Counted from the stretch's first letter, positions 31,970-43,019 are shown. The stretch: 64,000 bases of DNA from Azorinus chamasolen (GCA_963576725.1 OY755252.1:27796722-27860721), one strand, 5' to 3'. The notes: generated from the letters alone by a model not told the origin. Numbers and translations: made by a program.

Positions 31970-32703
31970 AGTACAATATGAAGAAATTTTGAATACATAA
32001 TACCCATTCATTCTATATTTAATATTGTGGGAAATATAGATGGCCGCTCATCAATTATGAAGAGCAATATCAATTATTGGTGATTAACACGCCTATAGGT
32101 GACAGTTGATTGGATTATGTCTTTTCAATGGGTGGGTCTTAAAGATACTGAACCAATGAGCTGTGACATCTTGATAGTAGCAAAAGAGCGGAAATACCCG
32201 ATAGACTTTCTTTAAAGTTGTCGGAACTTTATTGATGACCAAATAATTAACACAATGATGACCATAAATGAATGACCCCCTGCGCTGAAACACCAAGGTA
32301 GTTTCCGTACATTGTAGAGCACGCAAAGCGATCATTGTTTTAATGTATGACCAAAACATTTGACCCTCATTATATACTGAATTATCGTCCTCTTAAAAAA
32401 TGTAGTCTGCAAAATAAATGAAATAAGCATTGCTTTAGTTCGTTGAAAACAAACAGAAAAATGAGAGTCAGACATATTTGACCCTAGTAACACTCTGGGG
32501 AACTCATCATCTGTTCAGTATACAAACTGTTTGTAAATATTAAGGAAGCCACGCTCGGCGGGCTAAGGGTTGATCTGCATATTTTTTTTTATCTTTTTAA
32601 ACTTTCAGGGTCATATAGAGAATGTCCAAGTTACCTACATTTATTATTTTCCGCGTAAAAACATCGAATTAGTGTTAGTGTATCATTTTCAAAGGCAAGT
32701 GAC
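31970..32703. other. No recognised gene
   Basis: The longest ORF (32093-32359, -) has no recognisable family. No hairpin MITE or known repeat was seen. Confidence 0.45.
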
Positions 32704-32890
32704 TGCTTAATGCGGTGTGCGAAAAAATGCCACTGGAAAAAATGCCACCCTGATTTGGAAAAATGCCATTGGAATATATGCCACTGGAAAAAATGCCACC
32801 CTTTTTTCAAAATTATATTTTATCCTTTTGTTAAGGCCCCAAATAGGGGGCAAAGGTCCGGGGGCAAGTGTCCGGGGGGGGGGGGGCAAA
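32704..32890 (+). repeat. AAATGCCAC minisatellite and G-run block
   Basis: Five degenerate units with core AAAAAATGCCACTGG at 32720-32800, then GGGGGCAAAGGTCCGGGGG and a G13 run at 32874-32886. Three long G runs close together could form a quadruplex. ORFs on both strands are repeat-derived. Confidence 0.7.
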
Positions 32891-32904
32891 TGTCCGTAAA
32901 CCGA

Positions 32905-33090
32905 AATACCGATATCATGAATATTTATTAAATTTATTTTTAAAATAGCTTATGTACTGAGGCTGATTTGGTATTGGAACAAAACTATAGAGTTAGATTC
33001 AACATAAATTCATAAGCAAACAGAGAATACCCTGATCAGACGGTTTCTATAAGAGCCATCGTATCCGTGTCTACTCTGTTTGCAAGCACT
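32905..33090 (+). mobile_element. MITE family C copy, partial
   Basis: Marker GATATCATGAATATTTATTA and hairpin CAAACAGAGAATACCCTGAT .. GTGTCTACTCTGTTTGC. Neither TTAA end is intact. Confidence 0.55.
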
Positions 33091-33196
33091 TTAAAAGCGT
33101 CGATGCTCTCAGAATTTTTACTTCTGTTGCCGGGTCATGTCAGACGTGCGGATCTCTAGCTGAAGCGTAACCTAAAGTTTGGTTGTCGGTGGGTTT

Positions 33197-33450
33197 CAAC
33201 CATTTCCCTGTTTAATATTTATGTCGGAAAAGATGACATCATGCTATTTATAAGTTGATTTTTATAATGGTGTAGGTACGCGGTCCATGACTTTTCTTGG
33301 TACTTGTAGAAAATGTAGAGACAGATCTTATATAATTTCACAAGTAAACAGAGCTGGTCCCGATCATACGACTCCAATAGGCGCCTTCAGATCTTGGTCT
33401 ACTCTGTTTGCAAAGGCATGGACATTGTTTATATATGGTAAAGGGATAAG
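33197..33450 (+). mobile_element. MITE family C copy
   Basis: Left TCAACCATTTCCCTGTTTAA, marker AAGATGACATCATGC, hairpin ACAGAGCTGGTCCCGATC .. TCTTGGTCTACTCTGTTTGC, right GGTAAAGGGATAAG. Confidence 0.6.
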
Positions 33451-33459
33451 CTAACAGAG

Positions 33460-33525
33460 CAGACTCCTGGTCAAACAGATTTTATTTAAGAAATCTGATC
33501 TGAGTCTTATCATTTAAGAGTTTTA
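33460..33525. repeat. Relic MITE hairpin
   Basis: CTAACAGAGCAGACTCCTGG .. ATCTGATCTGAGTCTTATC. Adjacent to the preceding element. Confidence 0.4.
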
Positions 33526-33596
33526 AATTAATAAACATAGTTTTATGAATTGTATAACTATGAAAACATTCTTGTAATTCTGTTACTTTTGCTGAT

Positions 33597-33826
33597 TAAC
33601 CCTTTCCCTGTTCAGTATTCATGTAAGAAATAATGATATCATGAATATTTATAAGCTACTGTTTTGAATGGCATTTGTAGACAAGATTGTTTTGATGTTG
33701 GTAGAAATTGTAGAGTCGGGCCTATTACAATTCCATAAATAAACTGAGCAGGCCCAGATCATGCGTATGATCTGGGACTACGCTGTTTGCAAATGCTTGA
33801 AAACACGTTTATATTAGAGAAGGTTT
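33597..33826 (+). mobile_element. MITE family C copy with shortened hairpin
   Basis: TTAACCCTTTCCCTGTTCAG, marker GAAATAATGATATCATGAAT, hairpin core GCCCAGATCATGCGTATG / CATACGCATGATCTGGGC-like without the usual GGCTCC centre. The right end has decayed. Confidence 0.6.
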
Positions 33827-33914
33827 GTATTTTAAGGTGGAATGGCCCGTCATTGTTTAACTGTAGATTCCATTCATTATATAAGACATAACTTAGCTAT
33901 TTGATTTTGAATAA

Positions 33915-33980
33915 TACACAGTGAAGACCCTGGTCAGATGGTTGCTTTTTGAGCCACCTTGTCTGGTTCTACAGTGTTCA
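33915..33980. repeat. Relic MITE hairpin
   Basis: ACAGTGAAGACCCTGGTCAG .. CTTGTCTGGTTCTACAGTG. No termini. Confidence 0.4.
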
Positions 33981-34313
33981 AATGTCAGTAGTTTTATTTC
34001 CCGCATTTAACAATACAAACTGTTTGTTTTAAATACTGAAAATGAATTGTGTTAGGCAGTTGGAGACTATATTATTATAGGGGTACGGACAAAACCTCAC
34101 CATTATTATATTACTTACTTAGCCTAAATACATGTATGCTGTAATTTACTAGCTAGACATAAGAAAATAGTAACGATCAAAGGTGCCAGATGGTCAGTAA
34201 ATACCCTAATTTCTCAGCAGGGGGCAAGGGTCAGTGTCACACAACTGCCATCTATCACACACTGTCAACAAAGTTATGAATTATTACGTAACAGGAATGC
34301 GTGTAATGAAACC

Positions 34314-35204
34314 GAACTACCTAACAATGTGCCAATTGTCTAAAGTTATGATTTGTTAAACAGTTTCCCGAAAAATAGAAGATAACTATGCTTTGACTAA
34401 TTAGATCTATGGCTAAGCATAATTAAACTCTACCGATTAAAACCAGTTAGATTATTGCGAATTCTGGTTCTAAAGACAGTTTAGATTGATATGATCTAGA
34501 TCTATACTAAAATACTTTTACTAGATCTGATATGGTACTTTACAGTAGCCAGAAAGAAGACATTTTACAACACATAAATGAACGCCGTGAGACTGTACAT
34601 GAATATCTTAATATCTAGATCTTATTAAAACAAAACGAGATTTAAAATTCTAAATACTGTTGATCTAAATTATTCAACGCGTGTATCACAATAGCCCTCA
34701 CTACAAAAGCCCCTCTTGCAAAAGCCCCTCACCAAAATGGTCAAGGTTTACAAAAGCCGAACTACCTAACAATGTGCCAATTGTCTAAAGTTATGATTTG
34801 TTAAACAGTTTCCCGAAAAATAGAAGATAACTATGATTTGACTAATTAGATCTATGGTTAAGCATAATTAAACTCTACCGATTAAAACCAGTTAGATGAT
34901 TGCGAATTCTGGTTCTAAAGACAGTTTAGATTGATATGATCTAGATCTATACTAAAATACTTTTACGAGATCTGATATGGTACTTTACAGTAGCCAGAAA
35001 GAAGACATTTTACAACACATAAATGAACGCCGTGAGACTGTACATGTATATCTTAATATCTAGATCTTATTAAAACAAAACGAGATTTAAAATTCTAAAT
35101 ACTGTTGATCTAAATTATTCAACGCGTGTATCACAATAGCCCCTCACTTCAAAAGCCCCTCTTGCAAAAGCCCCTCACCAAAATGGTCAAGGTTTACAAA
35201 AGCC
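34314..35204 (+). repeat. 445-bp recent tandem duplication
   Basis: Units 34314-34758 and 34759-35204 are almost identical over their length (for example GAACTACCTAACAATGTGCC at both starts, and ACACATAAATGAACGCCGTG in both). Only scattered substitutions separate them, so the event is young. Confidence 0.9.
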
Positions 35205-35314
35205 CCTCACAAAAAACAATACTAACATTAATTGAACTTTAAGTGCTTTGTTAAGTGTACTTTTAAAAGGAGTGTTCTAATTACCTTACTTAACGAATCT
35301 TTATAAGCTTGTCA

Positions 35315-35735
35315 TTGAGCAAACAGGGTAGATCCAGATCAAATTGCTCAGTATTTTGATTTTGGTCTACTCTGTTTGAAATTTAAGAAAGTTAAGGAAT
35401 TAGAAAATGGAAAAAGTTTGTGTTTAAGTTAATTGGGGTAATATTATAATAATTTATAAATAATATGGCTAATATTACATCATCCATAGCTATTGGATCT
35501 ATATTAACTGTCACAAAGCAAACATGGTTGAACTAGATCATATAGCTTTAGATTTGATTTGGGTCTACCCTGTTTGAAATAAATATAAGAAATCTCCTCC
35601 TTGTGATCTACAATGTTTACTTAAGTATAGAGTGTGCTAATTACCTTACTTAATGAATCTTTATAAACTGGTCATTCAGCAAACAGGGTAGATCCAGATA
35701 GCTGTAATTTTGATTTGGGTCCACTTTGTCCAAAT
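35315..35735. repeat. Three degenerate MITE-type hairpins
   Basis: AGCAAACAGGGTAGATCCAG occurs at about 35319 and 35679, with a weaker AGCAAACATGGTTGAACTAG near 35518. Each is followed about 40 bp on by GGTCTACTCTG or GGTCTACCCTG-like arms. Confidence 0.55.
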
Positions 35736-35770
35736 ATTTGGAGTATAATGATTAATTAACAAAAATAGTG

Positions 35771-35888
35771 GGGGGCTTTTGTAAGTCTTGGCCATTTTAG
35801 TGAGGGGCTTTTGATCGAGGGGCTTCTGTAGTGAGGGGCCTTTAGATGAGGAGCTTTTGTAGTCAAGGGCTTTTGAGTGTACCCCTAT
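35771..35888 (-). repeat. GAGGGGCTTTT repeat array
   Basis: Five or six variants of GTGAGGGGCTTTTG, the reverse complement of the AAAAGCCCCTC array near 35145-35215. Confidence 0.65.
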
Positions 35889-36710
35889 TCGACATATGAG
35901 GCATGTCCAACACATAAATAAGAATGTCTTCCATTTCAAAGAAAGGCCAGATCATGGGATCTTTTTTCCAAAGTTCAGCTGGTAATGTATAGGGCGTTCC
36001 TGAAGGCCGATTCATTCCAGTTTCTTGTTGTACATTGTATCTACCCTTCGGTATACGGACATTTTCTCTCTAGGACATTTGTTCTCCTATTTGGGCATGG
36101 GAGGATAGGGCTGACATTTGTCCCCTTCAAATTTTATTTTTATTTTACTTGCTCTGCTTGCTCGCAAAGGATAAAAAAGAAAATACCTACATTGTTCTAA
36201 AAACGGACGGTTGATTACACAGGAAATCGGTAATGCAGAAAGAGTAAGGAGCTGTCTAAATTACTTCAATTCTGCAATTAGCTGTCATCTGTTTTAAACG
36301 ATCGTTAAATCAACATTTTTAAGAATGGTTGTTTACAATCGCCGCCCCTTAACCGATAATCTTTCTAAACCGATATTGGAGCTACATGTATCCTGTGTTT
36401 AGTTACCACCTTTTTTTAAATGACAGCCAATTCAACTGTTTTGAATTGTTATTTTACTTCGCTATACCGGTTTGAGAACCTCTCTAATCAGGTCATTTTC
36501 TCGGTATGGTCACAGGGTTCGTTTTATAAGGTTTTGCAGTAATTTTGTTATTATCAGGGGCAGTAACGCATCGAATATTAGACCACCGGCTTACTTTAAA
36601 ACTAGACATTGGCATTTAAATTAAGAAATATGCTTTTAAAAAGAAAGAAAGTTGGCGTACATGTACGAGAGATATATTTTGCTGTACGTATTTATTAATA
36701 AATCATAACT
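35889..36710. other. No gene; F-like scraps
   Basis: TAATGCAGAAAGAGTAAGG and GAGAACCTCTCTAATCAGG near 36230 and 36475 resemble F-type arm and terminus. No ORF of interest. Confidence 0.4.
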
Positions 36711-36711
36711 A

Positions 36712-36966
36712 CAGTATAACCTCTGCAAAGCAACACTCTGGGGGATATAAACTTCTGTATTGTCGTTGTAGAGAGGTTGTTGCTCATCGGAGTTTCATGG
36801 CAAATCTCTCTCAAGAGACAACCCAGTAAGGAATACCTGGGATCTTTTGAATACAAGTGGCCGCTTAATGCAGGACAAAAGTACTTTTATCCTGCATTGA
36901 TCTGCCACCTGTCTTAAAACAGACATTTTATTTGTACATGTATCGATGTAGAGAGGTTCCACTGTA
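36712..36966. mobile_element. F-like foldback, diverged, longer
   Basis: ACAGTATAACCTCTGCAAAG at the left and GTAGAGAGGTTCCACTGTA at the right. The arms CAAGTGGCCGCTTAATGCAG / CTGCATTGATCTGCCACCTG are near the right half. A GAGAGGTTGTTGCTC stretch in the left half looks like another terminus, so two elements may be nested. Confidence 0.6.
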
Positions 36967-37149
36967 AGTTTTGGGGATTCATTTAAAGTGTTGTTGAAAG
37001 GAGGTGTTTGCTGTAATCTGTACTGTATGCTATAAACCCCTTCACTGTCATTATGACGTAATAATTCACTAAAATAGTCACTGTCAAATCATTGTCTGCT
37101 TACATGTTTCATCTACTTTTCTTTATAAAAAAATTATGATAGTTTTTAC

Positions 37150-37393
37150 TTAACCCTTTCCTCCATAAATACTCCTTTCTACGCCTCTGTATAAGTCACC
37201 TGTTGAAACCATTGTGATAAAAAGAGCATTTGCTCCTACACGTATAGGAGTATATGCTCTATTTAACACAATGGTTTCAAATTACAAAATTCTAAAAACA
37301 ATAATTTTATCTACTTAATGCTCCTTTTCGGTAGATTTATTCAAAGAGGTTGGATCCAAATTGAGCCTACATGTATGGAGGAATGGGTCTTAA
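37150..37393 (+). mobile_element. MITE family D, copy D3
   Basis: TTAACCCTTTCCTCCATA left, GAGGAATGGGTCTTAA right. Hairpin ATTGTGATAAAAAGAGC .. GCTCTATTTAACACAATGG, whose centre has an insertion (CTACACGTATAGGAG). Confidence 0.8.
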
Positions 37394-37409
37394 GAAACTT
37401 TAATATAAG

Positions 37410-37455
37410 TGTCAAATGACGCGGCGTCTGATCAGGATCCAAACTGCTTGCAAAC
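37410..37455. repeat. Family E hairpin arm
   Basis: CGCGGCGTCTGATCAGGATC, then CAAACTGCTTGCAAAC. One arm only. Confidence 0.45.
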
Positions 37456-37459
37456 ATTA

Positions 37460-38795
37460 GAGTTTTCAAGTTTGACATGGAAGGGTTTAATAGTAAATAC
37501 AACTTACAATGGGGAAATTGTGATCTATTTCTAAATAAGGAATAGGTCATGGAATTTAAGCAGGCGACACGTTGGTATAGACATATCCGTTTAACGAAAG
37601 AATGTGGGTGTACGAGGTCCGTGGTTTGATAAACCATGTACATACTGTATACGCTTCTTTAATAACATTGATTAATTTAATTCGTATGCCCCTTCACTCC
37701 CAGAATTCGGTTGCCATGACATTAACAACACTTTAGATCTAGACCAGACGTCCAATATCTCATTATCAAACCAGAACCAAAAACTGGTTTACATCTATAT
37801 CTACGTTTTTAGAAAAAATGGATTATCTTTTTTAATCCATAGGATGCAGGTACATTATGGCAGTGAATCGATTGAGCAGAATCTAAACATGCAGTACATG
37901 TACATCAAGCAGAAAGACAAAACATGTACACAGGTACATTTGTACACAGCAAAATATTAAGCACAAGGGTAATAAAACAACCATACAAGTATTATTCGAA
38001 TGGCTATTGAAACTGGTTAAAACGTACATTTAAGCTGCTGAACCAAGACTAAATAATGGAGAAAACTTCTAACTTTACAACTCACCTGGCTGAATTGATA
38101 TTAGATGTATTAGTAAATAAAATCCCTCAATTCTTTCGTCTGCCAGAACAATATTTATATACATGTAGGTCTATACAGAAATCATAAGAAGACCAGTCAG
38201 GACTATTCTCATAACAGAATCAATAGGTTTTGTTGGTCGTTTCCAGTAGATTTCTGATAATTAAAATTTACACTGATGTGAAACTGAAAACAAAATCGAT
38301 TGGAAATTAGAATTGGAACCTAAAACATAGAGTTGAAATGAAGATGAATTCACTAAAAATGTGCACAAACGTATGCAAACCTGATACAAGTTATACAACC
38401 TAGTAACTTATTGTGTGTGTGTGTTTTGTGTTTAACGGGTGTTCCGTGTTTCTATATAAAACATCTTACGTATTGAACAACAAATAATTGAAATAGAAAG
38501 CATACTAGAATATCGCACCCATATTATGCAGAAACGAATCAGACAATTCACGGACAGGTTATATTCCAGTACAATCAAACGCGCCAAAAATAATGGATGA
38601 ATTAATTTGTGTTTGCCGAATGCAAAACAGTTTCGGTTTGGAATTAGTCTAAACGAACCATTTCTCGAGTGTTTTATATCATCCATTTCATATCAATTTT
38701 GCAAAATGTGGATGTATATAGTTGTATGTACATGTAAAGAGAAAGATAAGCCGTGAAAATGGATATAAAAGGATGAAAAGGATATAAATATCAAT
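37460..38795. other. No recognised gene
   Basis: AT-rich, no hairpin MITE. The longest ORFs are short and unrecognised, and TGTGTGTGTGTTTTGTG near 38412 is a small simple repeat. Confidence 0.45.
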
Positions 38796-38799
38796 CCAG

Positions 38800-39038
38800 G
38801 TAAGGTCCAGCGCGATCCGCAGTGGTACACAGTGGTCCACGATGATACCACCGCGACCTGCGGTGATAACGATCGCGCCCGGCGACGAGTGCCCCTGTGG
38901 AGGGACCAGCGCGGACCCATCACAACCCGCGCTCGATTGCGGAAGACCGCATATCAGCGCGGACAAAAATACCCGTGTCCGCGTTGGATAAAATTGCGAT
39001 GGGCCGCGGAAAACAAAAAGTCTGCGGGGCTTGTACTG
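38800..39038 (-). mobile_element. GC-rich element end (CAGT terminus), second copy
   Basis: Ends GGGGCTTGTACTG at 39026-39038, followed by TA. This is the inverse of the terminus at 29260. GC content is visibly higher than the surroundings and GCGCGGACAAA-type motifs recur. The ORFs across it reflect GC richness. The far end was not identified. Confidence 0.55.
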
Positions 39039-39258
39039 TACATACCTATAAATAGTGAAGACCCAGATGAGACAGCTCCTGCAGGAGCTGTCTCATCAGG
39101 GTCTGCACTATTTACAAGTTGATTGTGCAACCAGTGCACTCCACAGCAGTGATTGCACAGCGAAATACTTGTATACAGTGAAGGTATATGTAATTATATA
39201 ACAGGGCATAGGTAAAGAAGGAGAAATGTATTTTAAAATTCAGCAAGCGAAGGGTTAA
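39039..39258 (+). mobile_element. MITE family A, copy A9, left end replaced
   Basis: From TACATACCTATAAATAGTG through the perfect hairpin (CTCCTGCAGGAG) to AGCAAGCGAAGGGTTAA. The first ~32 bp are absent because the GC-rich element occupies the TA of the family A left arm. That is the same position as in A8. Confidence 0.85.
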
Positions 39259-39439
39259 TCTAACAGATTGCCAGGCTTGCAGGAGTCTTCTAAGGTTCAG
39301 ATGGGACTGATTTGAACTGACTTTCACTCTAGAACATCGGGTTCTGGTTAATATAAGGAAACTTTATGTTGCTGTATACATGTATAAGAAAATTCCAGAG
39401 AGACCTTTTGTCAGTGAGCATGGTGATTTACTTTATATT

Positions 39440-41800
39440 TTGTATTGCGTTTTCCCCCGAATAGTTCTAACGTTTTCTGCTGCATAGAATGTGTAAATCG
39501 GTCACGTATTCGTATATATTATCCATGTTAAGGGAATCAGTAATTGCAATGATGTCTTCCCATTTATTTTTCAATAAATCTTTGAACGCGTCTATGCTTT
39601 AATCATCCCATTTGATATACCTTTCATCATTTATTATTTCTACTGCATAATTTAGTTCTGGTAACGCGCTGGCAATAGTCAGAAAACATAATTTGGCTCT
39701 AAAATATTGAAACCATGTACATTCAAATTAAGTAATCCACGGTGCTTGTCCTATTTATAGAATGGTATGCGTAATCGCCTACACATAAATCACTGTGTAA
39801 CCTGCCGTTACTGATAATGCCCCTATTCCACACAGACCACGAATCCCACGAATTGCCGCGAATTGACAAATTCTAGGATTCGTAGTGGATTCGGAATCAG
39901 TTCGTGCAGTTCTTAACTGATTGGTATATATTCGTAATCAGTTCGTGCAATTCTTGAGCAATCGGGAATTCGTGACAAAAGTTTTGAGCTGGCCACGAAC
40001 TCCCGAAATGAAAAGATCGTAGTTAATTCGTAATGAATTCGTGGTGCTTTCTTAGGAGTCGTAATTGAATCGCAATTGATTCGTAGGCATTCATAGATAT
40101 TCTAAACTCATTAACTCTTAACTGTTAACTTAATTCGTAGTGTTTTCTTAGGAATAGTAATTGAATCTTCCACCCTCAGCTCCTGTATCAGTCTGTTTTA
40201 GTGACCGTATTATAGCCTTCTAGGTGCTGTCAGCCACGGACTAAACCTTAACTTGGGGGCTCTTCTCCTTCTTCTTCGAAGCAGTCTCCTAGCTACCAGC
40301 AGCTGGTGCTGATACTCCAAGTCCAGGGCTAAACACTACAGCTGCTCTACGATTAACATCCATTATAAAACTGATGCCTTGCAAGCAGGGATGAGGGCCT
40401 TTTTATACCTATACTTAGGGAAAATCAAACGAATTGTCAAGAATAGTCAATAATTCATTATGATTCGTACCTCATTCGTATATACATTCGGCGTAGTCTG
40501 AGCTGATGCGTAACTGATTCCTAACGTTCGTGTAGTATTTGTAGTAGATTCTGGTAGATCGTAGTGAATTATTTGCAATATTCGTGCGATTCCAGCCGAA
40601 TCCCACGCATATTCGTAACAAATCGTACCTGTATCGTAGCTAAATCGTAGAGCGTCACTAATTGGACCAGAACATTTACAAAATTCCACGAATCGTCACG
40701 AATCCTATTTTTTCAATTCTTGGCGATTCTTTTGATTCGTGGTCTGTGTGGAATAGGGGTATAACCGATGATGTTCTTATGCTCGATTAAGCGATGGCCG
40801 TGTGTATCGGTCACGTGGTCTTTACTAACACGTGAAGGGATGTAAACATCATTTGACTGTTCGATATCATAATTGTTGATATAGACATCTAAAATATAAT
40901 TATCACTAAGATCTGACGTTCTTCTATTAAGATCACTGAGAATAAATATCTTCCCTAGGTTCATTTTTTTTTCTATTCCGATTTAGATGTATTCAAAAAA
41001 CAAAATTGTTTTGGTCATATTCGATCTTGGTGGGATGTAAGTAACACACAGAAGTACATTCTCTTTAAATATATTTAAATATTGGGATAGTTTTAATAAG
41101 ATAATACGATGTTGATCTCGTTCAAGAATTTCATATACTATTTTAAGCAAAGACACATTCCGCCGATTTAACGACCTTTTTTTGGCATTTTACCATTTTA
41201 CAATATACATGTTCACTATGAAAGTCTGTGATTTTACATTAATGTCAGCCTTTCCTGATAACAAGGTTTCAATGTCGTCATACTCTATAAAGTTTAGAAA
41301 ATCTCGGTCTCCAACATTTTCTAGTTAGCCCATTAATGTTCCATGGTGATAAAGAACAGGCTTTCTCATGCATTCCTTAATTGGTGTGTATTGTGTCTGG
41401 ATTTACATCATACACTTAACCGTTAACGAACTTCTTTGTTAATATGTCATTTACATATATTTTTCCCTGCCATACGAACTTTGTTGGTATTTCCTTCTTC
41501 CTCTTTTGCGATGGGTGAAGATCCGTTCGTGATTCCCTTAGTTGTTGTAGCCACTGTATCAATATGCATGGACCTATTTCCTTGTATTTGGATTTGTATT
41601 CAGCTTTGTTTCCCTGTCGCATTACCGCCTCCATGTCAGAGTAGCAATGGAAGTTGGTCGCCATAAGTCTGGGTTTGCGCGCGTATTTCGAGCCAGGTCT
41701 GTGATTTCTGCCCAAAATTATTTTTCTTAATCAATATTTAATGTGTTTGCGATGAAAGATTTTATCAAATGTTCGCCATCGTCGTTGTCTTGCTTCTTTA
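39440..41800 (-). pseudogene. L1-like LINE relic: ORF1 and endonuclease, split by element N
   Basis: Read on the - strand from high to low coordinate. The ORF1-type C-terminus is at 41416-41715 (HRPGSKYARKPRLM, then RTDLHPSQKRKK and KFVWQGKIYVND, resembling L1 ORF1 RNA-binding domains). The endonuclease start is at about 41315-41340 (WNINGLTRK, then GDRDFLNFIEYDDI in another frame). The endonuclease middle is at 40763-40964 (KIFILSDLNRRTSD .. DTHGHRLIEHKNIIGYT). After element N, ISNGRLHSDLCVGDYAYHS and RTSTVDYLI follow at about 39730-39815. More distant similarity continues to about 39450 (KWEDIIAITDSLN). Frameshifts and stops throughout. No RT catalytic region remains. Confidence 0.75.
39820..40760. 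mobile_element. TIR element N (0.94 kb), inserted in the LINE
   Basis: 27-bp terminal inverted repeats, CCCCTATTCCACACAGACC.. and the exact complement ..GGTCTGTGTGGAATAGGGG, with only the outermost base differing. Both ends continue into clusters of ATTCGTG/ATTCGTA and CACGAAT motifs, many copies in about 250 bp on each side. ATAA borders each end (possible target duplication). The interior has no transposase and the ORF 40447-40689 is made of the repeats. Confidence 0.8.
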
Positions 41801-41825
41801 GCCCATATAATGTTTTCCTTAAATA

Positions 41826-42390
41826 TCATCATAGCGGATGGAAGTACCGTCTTGGAACGGTCTGGGTGTCTACATCGGTTTAGGGGTGCTCAACCTCATA
41901 TTTATTCCATCCCCACTAAACTATAAATAATGTAAATAAACGTATCCCTTCTCCGTCTAATCTACAACAACCGCGATGGCAAATACAGTGGTAACGTGTA
42001 TGTAAAACGAACACATATTTCAGTAAAACAAACTGTATTCACCTATCGACAGTGTACTCAATGATTGAGCTGCAAAAAGAGTAATTGAAGAAAGGTAATA
42101 AAGGCTCCGACAAAAACGAATATAGCACACATATCTGAGGTCCTCCTTCCGTTCTCGGATTTAAGAGGTCGCCTTCATAGAGTACTAAACATTTCTTCTC
42201 GGCGAAAATGCACAGATGACAGTGTGGTTACCAACGGTAAAAAGGTTGGCAATCAGACATGCAGTATATTGTTTTTCCATAGCATCATATCCCTTTTTAA
42301 TGAAATTTAACGTATTTAGTGAACACAGTGAGACATTGGGTATGCCCAATAATGTTACGACGTCCGTAAATCATATCATCATAATATTCA
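41826..42390 (-). mobile_element. Family R retroelement 3' tail
   Basis: Shares GATGGAAGTACCGTCTTGG, CATATTTATTCCATCCCC and CAACCGCGATGGCAAATAC with other R copies. On the - strand it follows directly after the RT relic below, which identifies R as the 3' part of a retroelement. Protein traces at its start read HTQ..LTVFTKYVK and TACL. Confidence 0.65.
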
Positions 42391-42960
42391 GGATGTGAAA
42401 TACCGTGTCGCAGGAGCACCAAGATAATATTTGTACTTGCCAATAAGTAAGAGGGTTCGATAATAACATTTAGAGAATGTATTTCTTATTTTTTTATATC
42501 TTTAAACTTGCTTATGCCGCTTTTCAGTTAAAATCAGATCGAATTTACAATATTAAAATCAAAATTGTCCCTTTTGTCATAATGTTCAGAAGAAATCATT
42601 CCATTGTCAATTTTAAGGTCTAGATCGAGAAAGCCGCATAAGTGTCGGAATGGTTAGCTTTATTCAGTTTGAGTTATTTTGGATAAATGGTTGGAATCTA
42701 AACATCAAAGAAAGTGACCATATAATCCACATATCGAGAAGTATCATTTTATGGCATCTTCCTATGATTGTGGGTTCAAACTCAACATGAATCTCTTTTA
42801 TAGCAGTACAAAAACAAATCCGTGAACAGTGGTGCACAATTCGTACCCAATCGCCTGACGGTATATAGCATCATTATAACGTACGAATATGTTATCCAGA
42901 AGAATAGTTAGTGATTCGCAAACTTCTGAGCAAGACCAATTGGTGTAATATTTCATTGTC
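42391..42960 (-). pseudogene. Reverse transcriptase relic of the R element
   Basis: Read on the - strand: LLDNIFVRYNDAIYRQAIGY (about 42898-42840), degenerate YVD-type region, then FLDLDLKIDNGMISSEHYDK and RDNFDFNIVNS (about 42630-42550). These match, from memory, a family of metazoan reverse transcriptases with RYGDAIYRQTIGIPMGTN and FLDLDLSISNG motifs. The retroelement class (Penelope-like or other) is not certain. Several stops and frameshifts. Confidence 0.65.
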
Positions 42961-43019
42961 TCGTCTTCACCAATGGAAAAGTAGTAAAGTCAAGCAGGCA
43001 AAGCCACATACAAGACGTT

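Larger units (their letters stand above)
34077..35888. mobile_element. Candidate TIR element M (~1.8 kb)
   Basis: Terminal ATAGGGGTAC and GTACCCCTAT form a 10-bp inverted pair. AAAAGCCCCTCAC motifs near 34700-35220 are mirrored by GTGAGGGGCTTTTG motifs at 35771-35870. Inside are a 445-bp tandem duplication and three degenerate MITE-type hairpins. No transposase coding was seen, and the target duplication is unclear. Confidence 0.45.

Noticed and set aside
41436..41666. + strand ORF at the LINE ORF1 relic, and + ORFs at 14554 and 46295
   Set aside because: Shadows of LINE or transposase sequence on the - strand.
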